A stretch of DNA of 64,000 nucleotides from contig OZ220680.1 in NCBI GenBank assembly GCA_965116345.1, positions 1,984,001-2,048,000 of the forward strand, read 5' to 3'. This document shows, in pieces, positions 52,446 to 61,245 of the stretch (its first letter is position 1; every line of letters begins with the position of its first letter). The translations under genes were made by a program, and so were the position numbers. The notes beneath the pieces are model-generated. The model did no database searches and was not told the DNA's origin. It was given only the letters and a program-made list of their open reading frames with translations. Source of the DNA: VXYL01 sp965116345. Lineage in GTDB: Bacteria > Pseudomonadota > Gammaproteobacteria > Pseudomonadales > Azotimanducaceae.

Positions 52446-53496
52446 CGGGCTTTTCCTTCTGTCTGCTGATTGCTTTGAGTTGCGAGACGAGCGTCGCGGA
52501 GGTGCCCGCGATCCGCTCGATGTGCGCCCAGTTGTCGGCGTTGGGCTTCGCACCAGACTGGATCAGGCAACGGAGCGATGCCGGTCGCCAAGCGTGGATG
52601 GCGTAGCCGAGCGGGCTCTCGTGATGCTGGCCGTCGAGTAGCGCCGGATCGTCCGCGACGAACCTTCTCAGTGCGTCCAGCTCTTCGAGGACGATCGCCG
52701 CTTCGATGGTGATCGGCGCCCCGTGCCGGATCAGCAGGCGAACGATCTCGGTGTCGCATTCCTGGGAGAGGGTGTGCAGGCAAGCGGAGGACAGCGGGGT
52801 CTGTCCGTCGGCCGCCGGGACGTTCGGGTCGGCACCTCTCGCGAGCAACGTCTGCACGGCCTCGCCGTGATTGTTGCGTGCGGCAACGAACAGGGCAGTT
52901 CGCCCGCGTTGATCGGTTTCGCCCACCGACGAACCCGCATGGAGCGCGTCGATGAGTCCGTCCGTGTCGCCCATGGCGGCGAGGGTGACCAGGTCGAGGT
53001 TTGCTCCGTGGTCTCGGAGAACCCGGATCACCGCCTCGGCCGGTTGCCTTTTCCAAGGCCCGGCGTGTAGCGCCCTGACAAGTGGGGTCTCCCCACGCCC
53101 GTCGACCGCATCCACGGGTGCGCCCAGTTCGCAGAGTCTCGCGGCCAACGCCGCATTGCCCCGCTCGGCGGCGAGGTGAAGGGGCATCGCACCGTCTTCG
53201 TCGATGGCGAATACCGCCGACGGCGTGTCGGCAAGGAGCCGTTCGGCGAGGGCGTTGGCCTGCAACAGTGCGCAACTCGCAAGGTTCGGCACGAGGCCGG
53301 AGGCCATCAGCTGTTCGACAACGCCACGGTAGCGCTCGGTGCGCCCGGAATGGCCGTAGAGGGCGATGCGCTGGATGATCCGGTTGGCGCTGCCGGGAGT
53401 CTCCGATCGCCAATCGACCGTTGAAGCGATGTCCCGCAGTCGGGCTTCGTCGTCCGCATCGAGGGCCGCGGCGATGTCCGCTTCAACGGTCGACAC
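52435..53496 (-). CDS. Ankyrin-repeat protein
   Basis: A 353-residue cytosolic protein with at least five ankyrin repeats between residues ~75 and 330 (for example AMPLHLAAERGNAALAARL, TALFVAARNNHGEAVQTLL, TPLSSACLHTLSQE). The N-terminal ~70 residues are helical without a signal. Target unknown. It lies 15 bases after the K+ channel gene and overlaps the GyrI-like gene. Confidence 0.88.
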   Translation of the reverse strand: MSTVEADIAAALDADDEARLRDIASTVDWRSETPGSANRIIQRIALYGHSGRTERYRGVVEQLMASGLVPNLASCALLQANALAERLLADTPSAVFAIDEDGAMPLHLAAERGNAALAARLCELGAPVDAVDGRGETPLVRALHAGPWKRQPAEAVIRVLRDHGANLDLVTLAAMGDTDGLIDALHAGSSVGETDQRGRTALFVAARNNHGEAVQTLLARGADPNVPAADGQTPLSSACLHTLSQECDTEIVRLLIRHGAPITIEAAIVLEELDALRRFVADDPALLDGQHHESPLGYAIHAWRPASLRCLIQSGAKPNADNWAHIERIAGTSATLVSQLKAISRQKEKPDDL

Positions 53497-53511
53497 CGAC
53501 CAGGCCGCCCG

Positions 53512-54612
53512 CTACGCGGCGCACTTGCGCAGGCAATCCGCGACCACATCCCCGGTCAGGTCCGAGGCGTCCTTGATCAGGGTGATGATGCCCTTGCCGC
53601 TGCACACGGCGTCCGGCGACGGGTTCGTGTGCACGCCGTTGTCATCGACGTAGCCCATCGGCAGGCCGGCACCGCCCTGCATGAACTGCGACACGACGTC
53701 CCGCCAGCGCAGCTCGGCGAACTCGGCATCGAACCGCGCCAACCGGTCGGCCTCGTGCGTGAACAGATTCTCGAGCACCCGCTCCGTACCGGGTTCGATC
53801 AGGGCACGGACGACGATCTCGGGGTAGGCGCGCACGGGTCGCACGACCGTGCTGGCGCCGGCGTCGAGGAGACGTTGCCGATTACCGTCGTCCACCGCTT
53901 CGACAACGATACCGGCGCGCGTACGGATTTCATCGATGCGGCTCAGGATGTCGTAGGTGAGGGCGTCGGTGCGGGGGTCATTGGCTTCGCCGGCGATGAT
54001 GACGATGTGCCGGGCCGTGCCGACGTTCGCCGTGCGCAGGCTCCGCGTGTTCTCCGCGACGGCCGTGTAGTGCGTGACGCCCTCGTTGACGAGCGGAGTG
54101 GGCAGACCATCGGGAAAGCTGGTGGTCAGCAGTTGCACGGGAATGTCGGCAAGCTCCGGCGTGTTCCGGACATCGGCGACCAAGCGCGTCAGATACGCCT
54201 CGGGGTGCTCGGCGGGAACGTTGATGACGAGCAGGTGATCCTTCATGTTTTTCCACTCCAGTTGGCCGCGCCGGCGGCGGTCTCGTTGCAGGGCGCGGTA
54301 GTCGAAGACGTCCGTGGCGATCTGTGCCAGGAGAAAGATGCCAAATACGTACATGCACAGCACGGTGGCCGTTCGACCGATGGGGGTGTCCGCGGAGATG
54401 TCGCCGTAGCCGACGGTGGTCGCCGTGGTGATGGTCAGCCAGATCGCATCGCCGAGCCCGAAGCCCTCGGCGGCCATCATCACCACGACGTGGATGATGA
54501 ACAGCACGACGAACAGGCCGATGGCGCGCACCAGCCGACGCCGGATGGCGCCGGCGATGTGGCGCGAGAAGCGGAAGTAGCGCCTTCGTGCGAACCAGCG
54601 GGCGACGATCAT
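53512..54612 (-). CDS. Two-helix K+ channel with RCK/TrkA-type regulatory domain
   Basis: A 366-residue protein. Two membrane helices near residues 30-50 and 85-105 flank the selectivity filter TTVGYGD near 66-72. A cytosolic RCK-like Rossmann domain begins near residue 120 (NMKDHLLVINVP). The C-terminus has two Cys (LRKC). It conducts K+ under ligand control in the family. It lies at the end of the SpeD/DUF350/PspA array, 50 bases downstream of the basic protein. Confidence 0.92.
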   Translation of the reverse strand: MIVARWFARRRYFRFSRHIAGAIRRRLVRAIGLFVVLFIIHVVVMMAAEGFGLGDAIWLTITTATTVGYGDISADTPIGRTATVLCMYVFGIFLLAQIATDVFDYRALQRDRRRRGQLEWKNMKDHLLVINVPAEHPEAYLTRLVADVRNTPELADIPVQLLTTSFPDGLPTPLVNEGVTHYTAVAENTRSLRTANVGTARHIVIIAGEANDPRTDALTYDILSRIDEIRTRAGIVVEAVDDGNRQRLLDAGASTVVRPVRAYPEIVVRALIEPGTERVLENLFTHEADRLARFDAEFAELRWRDVVSQFMQGGAGLPMGYVDDNGVHTNPSPDAVCSGKGIITLIKDASDLTGDVVADCLRKCAA

Positions 54613-54662
54613 CGGCGACTCCCAAGTTCGCCGCTTTCAGGGTCGCCCGCCATGACCATGCT

Positions 54663-55085
54663 TCAGAGTGCCTTCTTCGCGGGTTGGTCCTCGCCGTGCC
54701 CGGCGTTGCCGAAGTGCCTCCGGACTTCCTCGATGACGTGCCGTTTCAACTGCCGGGCGTCGGGCTGCTGACCGTATCGTTCGGCAAGGGCATCGAGATC
54801 GTCGCTGCTGAACGACAGGCTGATGCGGGGGCGTTGGATCTCCGCATGCGACAAGCCCACGAGGCTGCGCACGAAATCCGACGGCGACAGGTTCTCCTCG
54901 GCGGCCGCGACGCGAATGTCGTGCATCAGCGTCTGGCGGAACTCGAAGTGGACCTGGACTTTCTTGAGCGCGCGGCGCTCGGCCTCGAACCGCGCCGCCT
55001 CGGGTCGCGGGCGCTTCGGCGAATTGGCGTTGCCGGTCCTCCCGCGTCGCCGCGGCGGCTTCGAAGTCTGCCCGGGATCAGCCAT
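54663..55085 (-). CDS. Unknown basic protein with C-terminal helical domain
   Basis: Not recognised. It has 140 residues, starting MADPGQTSKPP at 55085. The N-terminus is strongly basic and Pro-rich (RRRGRTGNANSPKRPR). A helical region follows (FEAERRALKKVQVHFEFR) and a C-terminal segment (SDDLDALAERYGQQPDARQL). No membrane helix. The start overlaps the stop of the gene upstream by 8 bases, so it is part of the same operon. Confidence 0.7.
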   Translation of the reverse strand: MADPGQTSKPPRRRGRTGNANSPKRPRPEAARFEAERRALKKVQVHFEFRQTLMHDIRVAAAEENLSPSDFVRSLVGLSHAEIQRPRISLSFSSDDLDALAERYGQQPDARQLKRHVIEEVRRHFGNAGHGEDQPAKKAL

Positions 55086-55731
55086 CGCCCGGCCACATGG
55101 CCTCGATGACGTCCGCGCCGCAGTAGATCTCGAGGCTGATGTCGGTCTCGCCGTCGCCCCAGACCTCCACCGAGAGGCCGAAGCTGTCGTCGCTGCCTTC
55201 GCACTCGTGGTAGCGCAGCTCTTCGCTATCGTCGTCCTGGCGCATCGACAACGTCTCGCCACGGCAGTCGCGGTCGTGGAAGAAGCCGACGGCGTCCTTC
55301 TTGACCTGCGAGTAGCCGTCCGTGAGCCAGCCCGCGTAGTCGTCCAGGGGCTTCTCGACGTTCAACTCGGCGAACTCGTCGTCGTTCCAGAGCGCCGCGA
55401 AGGCGTCTTCGTCGAACAGCTTCAGGACGTCGCGGCGGGGCACATCGCGGCCGAGGCACAACTCGGGTTGGGAGTCCTTCGGATCAAGACCCAGGTACAA
55501 CTTGGCTCGATCATCGCCTACGAGGGTGAGTTGGACTTCGATCCCGCTCTCGTACTGGTAGGTCGCGACCGAGGCGACTTCGAACGTCCGGCCCTGGACC
55601 TCCTCCGGCAGAACGCGGCGATGCTTGAAGGACACCAAGTCCCCGGCGCGCAGATCACCGGGTCCCGTCAACTGCCGTCCGCTCTCCTTGTCCCGGGAAA
55701 ACCGGCTACGCAGCAACTTGCCTAAAACCAT
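55078..55731 (-). CDS. Unknown acidic protein of the PspA-linked cluster (DUF2491/DUF4178-like)
   Basis: A 217-residue acidic, beta-rich soluble protein (LRAGDLVSFKHRRVLPEEV, then GIEVQLTLVGDDRAKLYLGL). Its length and neighbours (PspA, DUF2170, DUF350) resemble YjfK/DUF2491 or DUF4178 proteins found in such loci, but I see no decisive motif. It lies 70 bases downstream of pspA and overlaps the next gene. Confidence 0.6.
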   Translation of the reverse strand: MVLGKLLRSRFSRDKESGRQLTGPGDLRAGDLVSFKHRRVLPEEVQGRTFEVASVATYQYESGIEVQLTLVGDDRAKLYLGLDPKDSQPELCLGRDVPRRDVLKLFDEDAFAALWNDDEFAELNVEKPLDDYAGWLTDGYSQVKKDAVGFFHDRDCRGETLSMRQDDDSEELRYHECEGSDDSFGLSVEVWGDGETDISLEIYCGADVIEAMWPGDG

Positions 55732-55801
55732 CTATGAACCTCTTGACTTAAGTTGCGCCGAGAATGCGCAGCATTCTCGATCGCCCCGACAACGGGGCGC
55801 C

Positions 55802-56494
55802 CTACGCCGTCCTGGCCTTCAAGCGCGCGAGCACATCGCTCGCCCCGGGGCTGCCCGCATCGCCGATGCCCTTTTCGCGGAGCTTGGCGTCGAGATCGTC
55901 TCCGGACTCCTTTTCGGCCATCCACTCGCCGGCCTGCATGCTGTCCTGCCAGTTCTGCTGCTTCGCCTTGACCCGCTCGAGGGCCTTGGCCACCCGATGT
56001 TCGCTGGAGCCGGTGGCGGCGAAGTTGGTGGACACGCTTTCCGTGGCACGCTGCAGCTCGCGAACGGTGCGCACCTTGTCCAGTTCGCGCTTGTTCTTCT
56101 GGATGGTCCGCTCGCGGGCCTTGATCATGGCGTGGATCTTGGTGATCTCGCTATCGAGCGCCGCCTGTTCCGAAGCCTTGTCGTTGCGCTCCGACTCGAG
56201 TTCGGCGATCCGTCCGGCAACCTCGGTGGCCAGTGCCTCCTCGCCGCCGTTGAGTGCCGCCAACGCCTTCTGCTCGTAGTCGGCGACGTCGGCGTCGATG
56301 ACGCCGATTTCACGCTTCAGGCGAATCTCGGTGCCCTTCATCCGGGTCAGGCTCTGCTTGGCCTTGCCGATGGCGGTCTCCGCATCGCGGATCTCCTGCT
56401 CCAGGATGCGCACGGCATTGGCGTCGATGACGGCTTCGCCGACCTCGCTGGCGCCACCGCGCAGGGCGGTGAACAAATCTCTCAATACGCTCAT
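55802..56494 (-). CDS. PspA/IM30 family protein
   Basis: A 230-residue protein, nearly all coiled coil. The amphipathic N-terminal helix MSVLRDLFTALRGGASEVGEAV would insert in membranes. The body carries the IM30 pattern DANAVRILEQEIRDAETAI and the later QNWQDSMQAGEW segment. The family forms ESCRT-III-like rods that protect the inner membrane. The gene is 15 bases after the DUF2170 gene and belongs to the YjfJ-like branch by context. Confidence 0.93.
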   Translation of the reverse strand: MSVLRDLFTALRGGASEVGEAVIDANAVRILEQEIRDAETAIGKAKQSLTRMKGTEIRLKREIGVIDADVADYEQKALAALNGGEEALATEVAGRIAELESERNDKASEQAALDSEITKIHAMIKARERTIQKNKRELDKVRTVRELQRATESVSTNFAATGSSEHRVAKALERVKAKQQNWQDSMQAGEWMAEKESGDDLDAKLREKGIGDAGSPGASDVLARLKARTA

Positions 56495-56509
56495 TGTTGG
56501 ACTCCTTGA

Positions 56510-56911
56510 TTAGGCGAGCAGGTGCTCGACGACTTCGAGGACGTCGACGGTGTTCTCCGCCTGGACCTCGAGTTCGTGGGCGATGACTTCGAAACGGGTG
56601 TCCAGCGCCATGGCGCCGAACAGGATGTAGGTGTCGCCCTGCAGGCCGATGGACGACAACGGCACGGCGGGGCTCAGGCGCAGGAATGCTTCATTAACCT
56701 CTTCCTGCCTTCCCGGCAGCACCTCCGCCGTGCTGAACAGCGCGGTCACCGACAGCAGTTGCGTGTCCGTCTGGGTCAGGTGGATGGGAAACTCGTCGTT
56801 GTTGGAACAAACGACCTCCAGGATGCCGTCCTCGGTCACCAGCGCATCGAAGGTGGTGCCTTCTTCGCCGGTGAAGCCGTTCAGCCGGAATTCAAGCTCG
56901 TCCAAAGTCAT
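56510..56911 (-). CDS. DUF2170 (YjfI-like) protein
   Basis: A 133-residue protein starting MTLDELEFRLNGF at 56911 with AGGAG 7 bases upstream. It is an acidic alpha/beta protein with EVLPGRQEEVNEAFLRLSPAVPLSSIG, as in DUF2170 proteins that commonly sit next to YjfJ-type PspA. The family has no defined activity. It is the first gene after the inverted repeat at 56987. Confidence 0.82.
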   Translation of the reverse strand: MTLDELEFRLNGFTGEEGTTFDALVTEDGILEVVCSNNDEFPIHLTQTDTQLLSVTALFSTAEVLPGRQEEVNEAFLRLSPAVPLSSIGLQGDTYILFGAMALDTRFEVIAHELEVQAENTVDVLEVVEHLLA

Positions 56912-56986
56912 TCTTAAGCTCCTAAGGATGGATGCTGGCGTCGGCTCGCACAGTGGGTGACGACCGACCAACAAGTGCGACCGTAT

Positions 56987-56999
56987 GACATATTATGTC
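56987..56999. promoter_or_regulatory. Inverted repeat upstream of the DUF2170-pspA genes
   Basis: GACATATTATGTC (arms GACATA/TATGTC) lies 76 bases upstream of the DUF2170 start. A TTGACA on the minus strand (57008-57003) is next to it. It may mark an internal promoter with operator. A clean -10 is not seen. Confidence 0.4.
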
Positions 57000-57004
57000 G
57001 TGTG

Positions 57005-58756
57005 TCAACGCCCCGGCGTGTCCGGGGATGGCGGGGCCGGGACGTGGAAAGCGCCCTGGCGGGACTCCCAGGCTTGCTGGTGGTAGTTGAACACGGTGTG
57101 GCTGCCCAGCCGGTTGATGCCGATGTCCGGCGCCTCGTCGAAGTAGCGCGGCGGGAAGCGGAAGGCGGCCACGATTCGCGGACCGTCCAGCCAGCCGTCC
57201 GGTGTCTCGCCGATGCCGAGGGCGGCGATGCGGTCGAGGCCGGACTTGCCCGTCACCGTTCCCAGGGTCCACCCCCACTCGCCGAAACTCGGCACGTTGG
57301 CGTGGTACGGCGACACCACGAACCCGGCATGTTCCAGCGTCTTGCCGATGGACAGGAACGCCTCCTTGGCGTGGTACGGAGATGTCGACTGCACCGCGAT
57401 GGCACCGTCCGAGGACATGATGGCGCGCACGCGGGCGTAGAAGTAGTCGCTGTAGAGGCGGTTCAGGTCCGGGTGATTGGGGTCCGGCAAGTCGACGACC
57501 ACGACATCGAAACGCTGGTCGGTGGCGGACAGTCTCTCCACCTCGATGAAGGCGTCGCCCCTCAAGACGGTCACCCGGGGATCGTCGAACGCGCCTTCGT
57601 TCATCTCCACGAGCGTCGTGCCGAGCCAGTCCGGCGCGTCGGCATCCCGGCCCGAAAACAGCTCGAGCATGGCGGGGTCGATGTCGATCAGCGTCACCGA
57701 CTCGGGGGACCAACGCAGCAGGTCGCGCAATGCGAGGCCATCGCCGCCGCCGAGTACCAGGAGCCGTTCGGTCCGGTACGCCGCCAGCATGGCGGGCGTG
57801 GTGAGGTGGGCGTGGTAGATGCGTTCGTCGTTGCTGGCGAACTGCAGGCGGCCGTTGATGTAGAGAGCCAGGATGTCGGGCCGTCCACCCGCGACATGAC
57901 GCTTGGTGAGGACGAGGTTCTGGTACGGCGTCTGCAGGTGGTAGACGACACGGTCCCGGAACAGCGAGTCGCTCAAGTCGGAGATCCACCGGGTGCCGAA
58001 CGCCGCGAGCACGACCAGTAGGACGGCCAACGCGCCGTGGCCGATCCAGAGCGCGGCAGCGGGCCTGATCTCCCGCCGATAGACGGTGAGGAAGATCGCT
58101 CCGGCGATGACGTTGGCGGTGGCCGTGCCAACGGCCGCGTAGACGATGGGCATCTTCAGGCAGACGAGCACCCAGATGGCCGCGCCGATACCGGCGCCGA
58201 TGTAGTCCGCGCCGTACATCGTGCCGAGGTTGTGCGGCAGGTGCCGGTCGTGGACACGCTCGCGGACCCTTGCGATCAACGGAATCTCCATGCCGATGAG
58301 GAGCCCGAGGACAAAGCCCAGGACGAACGGCAGCGCCCCCGCCAAGCTCTTCAACACCGCGAACAGTCCGCCGTCGAAGACAACTCCCGCGTCGATGTCG
58401 TAGACGCTGCGCAGCCACTCGGGCATGGCGTAGGCAAAGGCCACTGCGGCGGACAATGCGAGCACCGAGAAACCGCCGATGAGGCCGATGGAGACCTCGA
58501 GCCAGGCGAAGCCGCGGAAGATCGACGACACCCACTTCGCCGCGAACGCGCCGAGCCCCATGGCGACGATCATCAGGCCGATCATGGCGTAGATCGTCGG
58601 CTCGACGGCACCTAGGATGCGGCCCGCGTAGTGCGCCATCAGGTATTCGTAGATGAGGCCGCAGCCGGCGACCACCCCCATCGTACCGATTAGCACGATA
58701 TCGTGGCGTCGGACCCGGGCGATCTCCCGGGGATCCGATTCCTGACGATCACTCAT
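57005..58756 (-). CDS. Membrane-anchored spermidine-synthase-like aminopropyltransferase
   Basis: A 583-residue protein. Residues ~15-250 are about seven to eight membrane helices (VLIGTMGVVAGCGLIYEYLMA to ALAVLLVVLAAFG). A C-terminal Rossmann domain follows with SAM/dcSAM motif LVLGGGDGLALRDLL near 330-345, and VVDLPDPNHPDLNRLYSDYFYARV near 420. The family is annotated polyamine aminopropyltransferase; its true substrate may not be spermidine. It lies between DUF350 and DUF2170 genes in the SpeD-headed array. Confidence 0.92.
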   Translation of the reverse strand: MSDRQESDPREIARVRRHDIVLIGTMGVVAGCGLIYEYLMAHYAGRILGAVEPTIYAMIGLMIVAMGLGAFAAKWVSSIFRGFAWLEVSIGLIGGFSVLALSAAVAFAYAMPEWLRSVYDIDAGVVFDGGLFAVLKSLAGALPFVLGFVLGLLIGMEIPLIARVRERVHDRHLPHNLGTMYGADYIGAGIGAAIWVLVCLKMPIVYAAVGTATANVIAGAIFLTVYRREIRPAAALWIGHGALAVLLVVLAAFGTRWISDLSDSLFRDRVVYHLQTPYQNLVLTKRHVAGGRPDILALYINGRLQFASNDERIYHAHLTTPAMLAAYRTERLLVLGGGDGLALRDLLRWSPESVTLIDIDPAMLELFSGRDADAPDWLGTTLVEMNEGAFDDPRVTVLRGDAFIEVERLSATDQRFDVVVVDLPDPNHPDLNRLYSDYFYARVRAIMSSDGAIAVQSTSPYHAKEAFLSIGKTLEHAGFVVSPYHANVPSFGEWGWTLGTVTGKSGLDRIAALGIGETPDGWLDGPRIVAAFRFPPRYFDEAPDIGINRLGSHTVFNYHQQAWESRQGAFHVPAPPSPDTPGR

Positions 58757-58912
58757 GGTCGACCCGGCAAGTCTGCAGGGCGCTCTGGTCCGGCATCAGC
58801 GCCCCGGTCGGGTTCGCCAGATTCCTTGAGCGCGGCCAATGTCAACGGTTGGGTTGCGTTCCATTGACGGGCGCCGCGAGTCGCTCTTGAACGGCTCCCG
58901 AGGGGAGACGCG

Positions 58913-59809
58913 CTAGCCGAGGACTCCCGTGATCACCAGCCCGAAGCCGATGAAGATCGCCGCCTCGATGGCCGCCACGCCGATGTTCTGCTGGTCGTCC
59001 ACTTCCTCGACCAGGTCGATGCCCATCAGCACGACGCGCTGGGCGATGATCGACAGCACGCTCAGCGCCACCGCGAGCACGACCGCCCAGCCGAGCCAGG
59101 TTGCATAGGTGATCGCGAACTCGGCCGCCGTCCCCGGCAGATACGCGACCATGCCGCCCGCGGACGACGCGGCCAGCGCGGTTCCGAGCAGATGTCCGGC
59201 GTAGCGGATCGCCAACGCGGCGTTGCCACCTTCGATGGCGAGCTGCAGGGCCGCGCCGTCGTGGCGTCTGGCGTAGATGGCGGAGCGCAGGCGGGTGACC
59301 CCGAGAAGGACGATCTGGGCGAGGAAGAAAACGATGGCAACCGACATCAACGACTGCCAACCGATGCCCTCGGCCCAACCGATGGCGCCGTGGACCAGTA
59401 CGCCCAGGGCGAGCAGGTTGGCGGCTTGGACGGTTCCCGCCGCGACATTCTTCTCGCCGATCGCCGCGAGCAGCGAGAACTTGTGGAAGATCAACGCGTC
59501 GTTGATGAGGATGCCGACCTTTAGGAGCAGTAATCCGGTGACGGCGTAGAGCAGGACCGTGACGAGCTCCTCCGCCCAGTTGATTCCGGCTTCTCCGGAG
59601 ACAGCGCTGGCGAGGATCAGTGCCACCGCCGCCGTCCCACCGGCCAAGGCGATGCCGAATGCGAAGTTGTCCTTCTCGGCAAGCTCGTCCCGCGAATCAA
59701 CGCCGAACAGTAGTCCCGCGATGTAGCGGAGTGCGCAGATCGCCGCGACGACGACCACCAGGTCGATGGCGATGATGCCCCACAGCCACCAGTCGAGCGG
59801 ATCGATCAT
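58913..59809 (-). CDS. DUF350 membrane protein (tandem)
   Basis: A 298-residue protein with eight predicted helices as two DUF350 units: the first near residues 65-135, the second near 205-298. Examples are ELVTVLLYAVTGLLLLKVGILINDALIF and AVALSVLSIIAQRVVLMGIDLVEEVDDQQNIGVAAIEAAI. YjfL is the E. coli relative. It is thought to be an inner-membrane channel- or sensor-like protein, without proven function. The gap to the upstream gene is 39 bases. Confidence 0.88.
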   Translation of the reverse strand: MIDPLDWWLWGIIAIDLVVVVAAICALRYIAGLLFGVDSRDELAEKDNFAFGIALAGGTAAVALILASAVSGEAGINWAEELVTVLLYAVTGLLLLKVGILINDALIFHKFSLLAAIGEKNVAAGTVQAANLLALGVLVHGAIGWAEGIGWQSLMSVAIVFFLAQIVLLGVTRLRSAIYARRHDGAALQLAIEGGNAALAIRYAGHLLGTALAASSAGGMVAYLPGTAAEFAITYATWLGWAVVLAVALSVLSIIAQRVVLMGIDLVEEVDDQQNIGVAAIEAAIFIGFGLVITGVLG

Positions 59810-59848
59810 GTCCTCATCTCCTTAAGCGTTGCCCAACCTGGCCGATGG

Positions 59849-60763
59849 CTACTTGCCACCCCGGGAACCACCGAAGCCGCGGCTGCCGGTACCCCGTGTG
59901 GAGGCGGTGCTCGTACGCCGGACGGACTTCTGTCGCGTGATGGCGCGCGATGCGCCGGTGCGCTGGGTGGCGTAGGGACTGCGGAAGGTCCGCCCTTCGC
60001 TGGCGAACTTCTGCCGCGCCGTGCTCTCAACGCGAGTCTGCGCGCGCCGAGCCCCGGGCGACGTGTAGTTGTCGCGGCCCCAGTCGTGGTAGTAGCTGTA
60101 GTTCCGGCCGCCCGCCCACGCGCCGTAGCCGATGCGCGGCCCGCCGAGGAGGTCGCGCATCAGCGCGAACTGGCCGTACCAGACCCAGAACGAACCACCG
60201 GCGCCGGTCTGCCAGTTGCCGTAGTGCGGATTGCCCACGAGTTGGCTTCCGGGGCCCAGGTTGGCGGCGTTGTTGGCCTGCGACGTCGCCCGGGCGCTCA
60301 ACGCGTCAACTCGCGCGAGGGCGCCGTCGGAGAGATCGGCGAGCACGTTCAAGGGATCGGTCAGCGCGAGGTTGAACTCCTGGACATCCGCGGCCTGGGC
60401 GATGTGGCCGAGTTCGCGAAGCAGGGTCTGCTGCTCCTCGGAAGACCCGCCGCTGCCGACTTGGCGCTTGGCGTCTTCCACACGGGTCACCAGACCCTGG
60501 TAGAGGTTGCCCTTGCGCGAAGCCTCCCGGCCGAGAACATCGGTCAGCTCGCGCAGTTCCGGTTTGCGATCGGATACTCTCTCAGCGTAGAGCTTGATGA
60601 GCTGGGCGTTGCGAACCCGACCGCGGTCCAGTTGTTCACCTAGGCGTTCGACGGCGCTCGCCGCCACCGGCAGCTGCTTGTCGATCTTGCCGGCGATGCC
60701 GCTGCAGCCCGCGAGGAGCACGACAACGGCCAGTAAGGCGACACCGACGACCAGCCGGTTCAC
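59849..60763 (-). CDS. Unknown lipoprotein of the SpeD/DUF350 cluster
   Basis: A 304-residue protein. GTG start at 60763 overlaps the speD stop (GTGA). The leader MNRLVVGVALLAVVVLLAGCSG has a lipobox LLAGC. A helical region spans ~25-190, then an aromatic/Gly-rich stretch (YGNWQTGAGGSFWVWYGQFALM) and a basic Ser/Thr/Gly/Arg-rich tail. No family recognised. Conserved position next to DUF350 suggests an envelope partner. Confidence 0.8.
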   Translation of the reverse strand: MNRLVVGVALLAVVVLLAGCSGIAGKIDKQLPVAASAVERLGEQLDRGRVRNAQLIKLYAERVSDRKPELRELTDVLGREASRKGNLYQGLVTRVEDAKRQVGSGGSSEEQQTLLRELGHIAQAADVQEFNLALTDPLNVLADLSDGALARVDALSARATSQANNAANLGPGSQLVGNPHYGNWQTGAGGSFWVWYGQFALMRDLLGGPRIGYGAWAGGRNYSYYHDWGRDNYTSPGARRAQTRVESTARQKFASEGRTFRSPYATQRTGASRAITRQKSVRRTSTASTRGTGSRGFGGSRGGK

Positions 60764-61161
60764 GACCGATCTCCAGACCGCGATCCGTCTACCGCGCACG
60801 GCCGGTCGACCGCGTGGATGTCCACGGTTGCTTCCGGAACCGCCTGTTCGATCACCATCGCCGCCTGACGCGCTTCGCAGTTGCCGCACATGAAAACGTC
60901 GAAGGCAGCATAGCCCCGTTCGGGCCAGGTGTGCACGGTGATGTGGGATTCGGCCAATAGAGCGACACCGGTCACACCGCGACCCGCACCGAAGCCGTGC
61001 AGGTGGCAGGACAGCACGGTGGCACCGCCCGCCGCGGCAGAGGCACGCAGCAGCGACTCCAAAGTCTCGGCGTCGAGATCGGCGTGGCCACCGAAACACT
61101 CGATCAACAGGTGGCGCCCCGCGACGGGAGCGCCCGGCCGAGTGGACGTGCCGGTTGACAT
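60760..61161 (-). CDS. speD: S-adenosylmethionine decarboxylase proenzyme
   Basis: A 133-residue prokaryotic-type SpeD. The self-cleaving pyruvoyl serine is S72 in LAESHITVHTWPE; CHLHGFGAG and VFMCGNC supply the other conserved residues. It makes decarboxylated SAM, the aminopropyl donor for the aminopropyltransferase-like gene in the same array. It is the first gene of the array. Confidence 0.95.
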   Translation of the reverse strand: MSTGTSTRPGAPVAGRHLLIECFGGHADLDAETLESLLRASAAAGGATVLSCHLHGFGAGRGVTGVALLAESHITVHTWPERGYAAFDVFMCGNCEARQAAMVIEQAVPEATVDIHAVDRPCAVDGSRSGDRS

Positions 61162-61167
61162 AATATG

Positions 61168-61180
61168 GCACTCTAAGTGC
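61168..61180. promoter_or_regulatory. Inverted repeat over the speD leader
   Basis: GCACTCTAAGTGC (arms GCACT/AGTGC) ends 7 bases upstream of the speD ATG, covering the place of its ribosome site. It could be an operator or an mRNA hairpin limiting translation. The start region itself includes CATATTATGTC, similar to the half-site at 56987. Confidence 0.35.
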
Positions 61181-61245
61181 AGGGCACCCCGAGTTGCAAC
61201 CCCGGCTTGCCAACCAGTCCCCACTTCGATTAAATCCCGCGCGCC

